Below the pieces are notes generated by a model. That model saw only the letters and a list, made by a program, of their open reading frames with translations, did not search any database and was not told the origin of the DNA. The position numbers and the translations under genes were made by a program. A stretch of DNA of 9,881 bases from a bacterium. Lineage in GTDB: Bacteria > Blakebacterota > Blakebacteria > Blakebacterales > Blakebacteraceae. The stretch covers positions 1 to 9,881 of the forward strand of contig JALGVQ010000102.1 in the NCBI GenBank assembly GCA_025774615.1, read 5' to 3'. This document shows positions 6,671-9,881 of this stretch, one piece after another (position 1 is the first letter of the stretch; every line of letters begins with the position of its first letter).

Positions 6671-7765
6671 TCAGGATATGTTGGTTTGTATCCGCTCCTC
6701 CAGCTTTTCACGTCCCTCGACATCGGTCATGATGATGAGCCGCATCCCCGCCTCGAGGACCGTGCCGGCATCAGGTTTGAACTCCGAGTCTTCCCGGCCG
6801 GGCCGGTGGAGAGCCAGGAGCACTGTTCCTTCGATCTGGTCGATCTCAAGCGATCCGAGGGTGTCGCCGGTCACGGGTGATTCCTTGTGGATCTTCACTT
6901 CCTCAACCCTGAGTGTCCCCCCTCCGACACGGAGCATCTGATCGAGGAACGAGACCACCGTCGGCCTGATGAGTTCTGATGCCATCCGCATGCCTCCGAT
7001 GTGGGTCGGACTCACGATCGCGTCAGCTCCGGCCGCTCTCAGTTTCGCGATCGTCTCGGGTCGTTCGGTTGAAGCGATGATGCGGATACCGGGTGACAGC
7101 CTTCGAGCGGTCAGTACTCCAAGGAGGTTGTCTTTGTCATCGGCCATTGAGAATACGACTCCGGAAGCCTCGATCACGCCCGCTTCGATGAGCACTTCAT
7201 CGTCGCTGGGGTCACCTACGACTCCCGGAATATCACCCAGTCGTTCGGTGGCTTCATCGATCAATTCCTGGGAGGAGGTCACCAGAACGACACTGCGTCC
7301 GGTCTTGGTCAGTTCCTCGGTAACGTACCACCTGGCGAACGTATCGCCGCAGACGATGAAATGGTCTTTCATCCGTCCGATCCTCCTCTGCATCTGCCGT
7401 CTGGTGAAAATATGGCGGAGCTGGCCCTCAATAACAAATGAGGCGAGTGTGAGCATGGTATAGGCGACGATCCCCATCCCCCCGAGCAGGAGGAACATGG
7501 TGAACACCCTGCCGGCGGGATTTGCCGACATATCGATGACCTCACTGAACCCGACGGTCGTGAGGGTGATGAACGTCATGTAGGTGGCATCGATCAGACT
7601 GTACTCACCATCGCCGATGAGCATGAATCCGACCACCCCGAAAGCGGTCACCAGGATGAGTGCGAGGATCGCCAGTTCCAGGCGTTTCTGGATACGATGG
7701 AATTCTGCCATCCGGCCGCTCAGTTTGATTTTACGAACGGCACGATTCTTGGTCGATCTGCTCAT
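6671..7765 (-). CDS. potassium channel with RCK (TrkA-N/TrkA-C) regulatory module, MthK-like
   Basis: A 364-residue two-helix K+ channel of the inner membrane. After a basic cytoplasmic N-terminus it has TM1 (about 30-50), a pore helix and filter with T69-T70-V71-G72-F73, and TM2 (about 85-113). A cytoplasmic RCK module follows: TrkA-N Rossmann fold at about 134-255 and TrkA-C at about 285-350 (EEVKIHKESPVTGDTLGSL...AGMRLIIM). The filter is TVGFSE instead of the classic TVGYGD, a variation seen in bacterial channels. The nucleotide loop is CGDTFARW rather than GxGxxG, resembling the divergent loop of MthK, so NAD binding is not certain. Ca2+ or nucleotide gating cannot be predicted. ATG 7765 is the best start, though its ribosome site (GGA about ten bases upstream) is weak; Met-19 (ATG 7711) is an alternative. 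It lies 27 bases downstream of the DUF1080 gene, is probably co-transcribed with it, and converges on the redox operon. Confidence 0.9.
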   Translation of the reverse strand: MSRSTKNRAVRKIKLSGRMAEFHRIQKRLELAILALILVTAFGVVGFMLIGDGEYSLIDATYMTFITLTTVGFSEVIDMSANPAGRVFTMFLLLGGMGIVAYTMLTLASFVIEGQLRHIFTRRQMQRRIGRMKDHFIVCGDTFARWYVTEELTKTGRSVVLVTSSQELIDEATERLGDIPGVVGDPSDDEVLIEAGVIEASGVVFSMADDKDNLLGVLTARRLSPGIRIIASTERPETIAKLRAAGADAIVSPTHIGGMRMASELIRPTVVSFLDQMLRVGGGTLRVEEVKIHKESPVTGDTLGSLEIDQIEGTVLLALHRPGREDSEFKPDAGTVLEAGMRLIIMTDVEGREKLEERIQTNIS

Positions 7766-7769
7766 CGAT

Positions 7770-7797
7770 CAGATTCCATTACACAGATCCCATTACG
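7770..7797. repeat. 14-base tandem duplication across the DUF1080 stop and the channel gene's ribosome site
   Basis: Two adjacent 14-base units, 7770-7783 (CAGATTCCATTACA) and 7784-7797 (CAGATCCCATTACG), match at 12 of 14 positions. On the minus strand the first-transcribed copy contains the DUF1080 TAA stop and the second supplies the GGA-type ribosome site before the channel ATG. It is probably a small local slippage duplication that created the short intergenic spacer. Confidence 0.6.
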
Positions 7798-8602
7798 GCT
7801 CGATCTCCCGGATCTTGATATTCCGGTAGCATACGGCGTCGGTATGATCCTGCAGAACGATGTGACCCTTTCGTGTATCAGCGAAACCGGCGATGCCCCG
7901 GTATTTGCTCCCCCGGAACAGCAGGCGGAAACGATCGGTATCGAGATCGTATTCGACAACCTTCGTGCCATTCAACCAGTGCTCACCATGTCCACCATGG
8001 AAGATGATCCGACCGGTGTTGAATCCACCTACCGGCTTGAGGATCTTCCCGGCAGGCGGGATCAGGTCATACAGCGCGCCGGCCGTCCGGTTCTCCCCGT
8101 TCAGGGCATCCGGATGACTGGCATCATCGAGGACCTGATACTCGAAACCGAGGGCGGCATTCCGGGGCGGGCTCGAGACGGACATCTCTTCGGAAACGTT
8201 GTACTTGATCCCGCTGTTACCCGCGGGAGAGATTTTCCATTCGAAGAAGAGTTCGAAATTCTCGAACGTCCGTTCGGTCATGAGATCACCACCCTGGAGT
8301 GGCTGGCCATCCGCCTGAAGGGGGACCTCACCGCTCGCGACCTTTTTCAGGGCTCCATTCTCGATGGTCCAGTGGCCCTCGGGAATCCCATCCTGCCCGA
8401 GTCCTCTCCAGCCGTCGAACGTCTCGCCATCGAACAGGAGTATCCAGCCCTCTGCCCTCTCGGCATCGGTGAGTGTATTGAATTCGGCTCCGACCCGTTC
8501 GGATCTCGATCCGTCGTCCGGCTGGCATGAGACGGTCGAGACAGCGAAGGTGATGAGAAGCAGGAGCAGGAGATGAGGGATGCTCCTGATGCCTTTGGTC
8601 AT
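7793..8602 (-). CDS. DUF1080 (3-keto-disaccharide hydrolase family) lipoprotein
   Basis: A 269-residue secreted lipoprotein. The signal peptide is basic start MTKGIR, a leucine core, and a lipobox-like TVSC with C26 as the lipidated cysteine. The mature part has the hallmarks of the DUF1080/concanavalin-like family: DAERAEGWILLFDGETFDGW near the start, FELFFEWKISPAGNSGIKYN, GFEYQVLDD...HPDA, then GEHWLNGTKVVEYDL and KGHIVLQDH near the end. The domain is complete. Members act outside the cytoplasm on 3-keto-glycosides, cleaving or eliminating the glycosidic bond after another enzyme has oxidised C3. ATG 8602 is chosen because AGGAAGG lies nine bases upstream and it gives a clean signal peptide; an upstream in-frame ATG at 8650 would add 16 residues before it. 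It is divergent from a Tat-exported Gfo/Idh/MocA oxidoreductase, the expected partner for such chemistry. The exact substrate is unknown. Confidence 0.9.
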   Translation of the reverse strand: MTKGIRSIPHLLLLLLITFAVSTVSCQPDDGSRSERVGAEFNTLTDAERAEGWILLFDGETFDGWRGLGQDGIPEGHWTIENGALKKVASGEVPLQADGQPLQGGDLMTERTFENFELFFEWKISPAGNSGIKYNVSEEMSVSSPPRNAALGFEYQVLDDASHPDALNGENRTAGALYDLIPPAGKILKPVGGFNTGRIIFHGGHGEHWLNGTKVVEYDLDTDRFRLLFRGSKYRGIAGFADTRKGHIVLQDHTDAVCYRNIKIREIEP

Positions 8603-8661
8603 GGCCAGGTGCCTTCCTGTGTTGCGAGCATGAAAAGTGCCGACTGCCAACTCCGGTTCAA

Positions 8662-8670
8662 TGGTATAGT
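8662..8670 (+). promoter_or_regulatory. candidate extended -10 promoter for the Gfo/Idh/MocA gene
   Basis: TGGTATAGT matches an extended -10 element (TG-n-TATAAT with one mismatch). No good -35 hexamer is found 16-18 bases upstream, as is common for extended -10 promoters. Transcription would start near 8677 and give a leader of about 29 bases before ATG 8706. It lies in the 103-base divergent region shared with the DUF1080 gene, whose own promoter I could not place. Confidence 0.35.
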
Positions 8671-8705
8671 ATCCTGATTGGAGCGTTCAGTACAAAGGAG
8701 ACGAG

Positions 8706-9881
8706 ATGAAGAAGATGGCACGACGCACGTTCCTTGAGAACTCGACGAAGGCTGCCGCCGGCACCGCCTTCATGGCGGCGGGTCTCACTCCGGGAGCCGA
8801 AGGAGAAGTCATGTCACAACAGGTTGGTCCGAATGACCGGATCGCCGTGGCTCTGATCGGCAGTGGTGACCAGGGCAAGGCGAATCTGAACCAGTTCCTC
8901 CGTGTGCCTGAGGTGGAGTGTCTGGCGGTCGCCGATGTGGATGAGACACGCCTCGAAGAAGGCCTTGCGCTCGTTGAGGAGAGACGGGGAAAACGGCCGG
9001 ACGGGTATGGGGACTTTCGACGGATCATCGAACAGGATGACATCGATGTCGTGATCGTGGGCACCCCCGACCACTGGCATGCGCTTCCCACCATTCTTGC
9101 CTGCCAGTCAGGCAAGGATGTCTATGTCGAGAAACCACTTGCGACCACGATCAGTGAGGGGCGGGCCATGGTGGAAGCGGCGCGTCGATACGATCGGGTG
9201 GTACAGGTCGGTACCCAGCAGCGCAGTGCCGGCCACTTCGCCGACGCGGTGGAGTTCGTGACCTCCGGCAACCTCGGCAACATCCGCATGGTACGGGCAT
9301 GGACCTACCTCGACTGGAAAGGCGATCTGGGATTCCCGCCCGATGAAGAGCCCCCGGCACACCTCGATTACGACTTCTGGCTCGGTCCGGCGCCCCTGCG
9401 GCTGTACAATCCGCTGCGCGTTCATCACAATTTCAGATGGTCGTGGGATTACTCGGGTGGTCTCATGACCGATTGGGGCGCCCATATGATCGATGTCGCC
9501 ATGTGGGCGATGAAAGAGGACCCGGTCGGCGCCATGGCGATCGGCGGAAAGTACGGATTCCCCGAAGATATCCGCGAGACACCCGATACTCAGCAGTCGA
9601 TCATCGAGTTCCCGTCTTTCTCGATCCTCTGGGAGCATATGATCGGTTGTGGCGTGGGACCATGGCAGCGTGAACATGGGGTCGAGTTCCACGGAAAGAA
9701 CGGCATCCTGGTTGTGGATCGCGGCGGCTGGGAAGTCCATTCCGAGACCGATGCGTACAATCAGCCCCGGGCAAAACGGATGGAGGACGTGGAACGCCAG
9801 CCGGCATCACGCGACTATCACTTCGGTCATGTGCAGAACTTCCTCGAATGTGTGAAATCCCGACAGAAGCCGGTCGCTGAC
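8706..9881 (+). CDS. Tat-exported Gfo/Idh/MocA family oxidoreductase, C-terminus beyond the right edge
   Basis: The first 392 residues of an NAD(P)-dependent sugar-type oxidoreductase; the frame is open at the right edge. A twin-arginine signal (MARRTFLENS with R6 and R7, then an alanine-rich hydrophobic stretch) predicts folded export with its cofactor bound. The Rossmann domain begins IAVALIGSGDQGKAN (G52-x-G54-x2-G57). It is followed by PDHWHA (121-126) and the family's EKP motif (E142-K143-P144). The catalytic segment is D256-x-G258-x-H260-x2-D263 within GGLMTDWGAHMIDVAMW. Exported members often keep a tightly bound nicotinamide cofactor (family knowledge, not shown here). ATG 8706 has an excellent AAAGGAG site five bases upstream. 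Full-length exported members are usually about 420-480 residues, so the end should be near. Divergent pairing with the DUF1080 lipoprotein suggests oxidation or reduction at C3 of glycosides. Substrate and direction are not determinable. Confidence 0.93.
   Translation, partial: MKKMARRTFLENSTKAAAGTAFMAAGLTPGAEGEVMSQQVGPNDRIAVALIGSGDQGKANLNQFLRVPEVECLAVADVDETRLEEGLALVEERRGKRPDGYGDFRRIIEQDDIDVVIVGTPDHWHALPTILACQSGKDVYVEKPLATTISEGRAMVEAARRYDRVVQVGTQQRSAGHFADAVEFVTSGNLGNIRMVRAWTYLDWKGDLGFPPDEEPPAHLDYDFWLGPAPLRLYNPLRVHHNFRWSWDYSGGLMTDWGAHMIDVAMWAMKEDPVGAMAIGGKYGFPEDIRETPDTQQSIIEFPSFSILWEHMIGCGVGPWQREHGVEFHGKNGILVVDRGGWEVHSETDAYNQPRAKRMEDVERQPASRDYHFGHVQNFLECVKSRQKPVAD

Noticed and set aside
7697-8530. 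277-codon open frame on the plus strand
   Set aside because: It runs antisense through the whole DUF1080 gene, whose family motifs and signal peptide are clear; its translation shows no recognisable domain.
9108-9740. 210-codon open frame on the minus strand
   Set aside because: Antisense to the catalytic core of the Gfo/Idh/MocA gene; long antisense frames are common at this GC content.
1-9881. tRNA, rRNA, CRISPR, transposon or phage signatures
   Set aside because: No cloverleaf, spaced repeat array, transposase, integrase or terminal inverted repeat was found; the genes look like stable chromosomal metabolism.

Overview
The window reads as ordinary bacterial chromosome with GC in the high 50s by eye, and every gene is bacterial in type. 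A lipoprotein signal, a Tat signal and a membrane-tethered c-type cytochrome domain point to a cell with a periplasm, so probably Gram-negative. A Tat-exported Gfo/Idh/MocA oxidoreductase beside a secreted DUF1080 protein is typical of PVC and FCB-type bacteria and related candidate phyla. An HdrD/NarI/HybA/NrfD-type redox complex is typical of anaerobes. I cannot name the taxon, and no rRNA, tRNA, mobile element or CRISPR array is visible to help.

Layout. (1) Positions 1-1314, minus strand: a NifX-like/DUF1847 two-domain protein, followed by a universal-stress-type protein cut by the left edge. (2) Positions 1315-1680: a 366-base divergent intergenic region with a cluster of TGCAAC/GTTGCA inverted repeats and a possible promoter for the leftward genes. 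(3) Positions 1681-6640, plus strand: a tight four-gene operon for a membrane-bound electron-transfer complex related to the Hmc, Dsr (DsrMKJOP) and Tmc complexes. It encodes an HdrD-like CCG iron-sulfur protein, a NarI-like cytochrome b membrane subunit, a four-cluster HybA-like ferredoxin and an NrfD-type membrane protein fused to a six-heme cytochrome c domain. (4) Positions 6671-8602, minus strand: a lipoprotein of the DUF1080 family and, downstream of it, an MthK-like potassium channel with an RCK module. (5) Positions 8706 to the right edge, plus strand: a Tat-exported Gfo/Idh/MocA oxidoreductase, divergent from the DUF1080 gene.

How they work together. The central operon probably moves electrons between the periplasmic cytochrome or quinone pool (hexaheme domain, b heme, NrfD) and a cytoplasmic Fe-S chain ending at the CCG protein. 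Its direction and physiological partner cannot be read from the window. The DUF1080/oxidoreductase pair fits the known logic of extracytoplasmic 3-keto-glycoside chemistry, in which one enzyme oxidises the sugar and the other cleaves or processes the 3-keto product. The channel appears functionally separate.

The most noteworthy points are the NrfD::hexaheme fusion that replaces a separate cytochrome subunit, a HybA-like subunit without a Tat signal, the NifX::DUF1847 fusion, and the inverted-repeat cluster between the two divergent operons.
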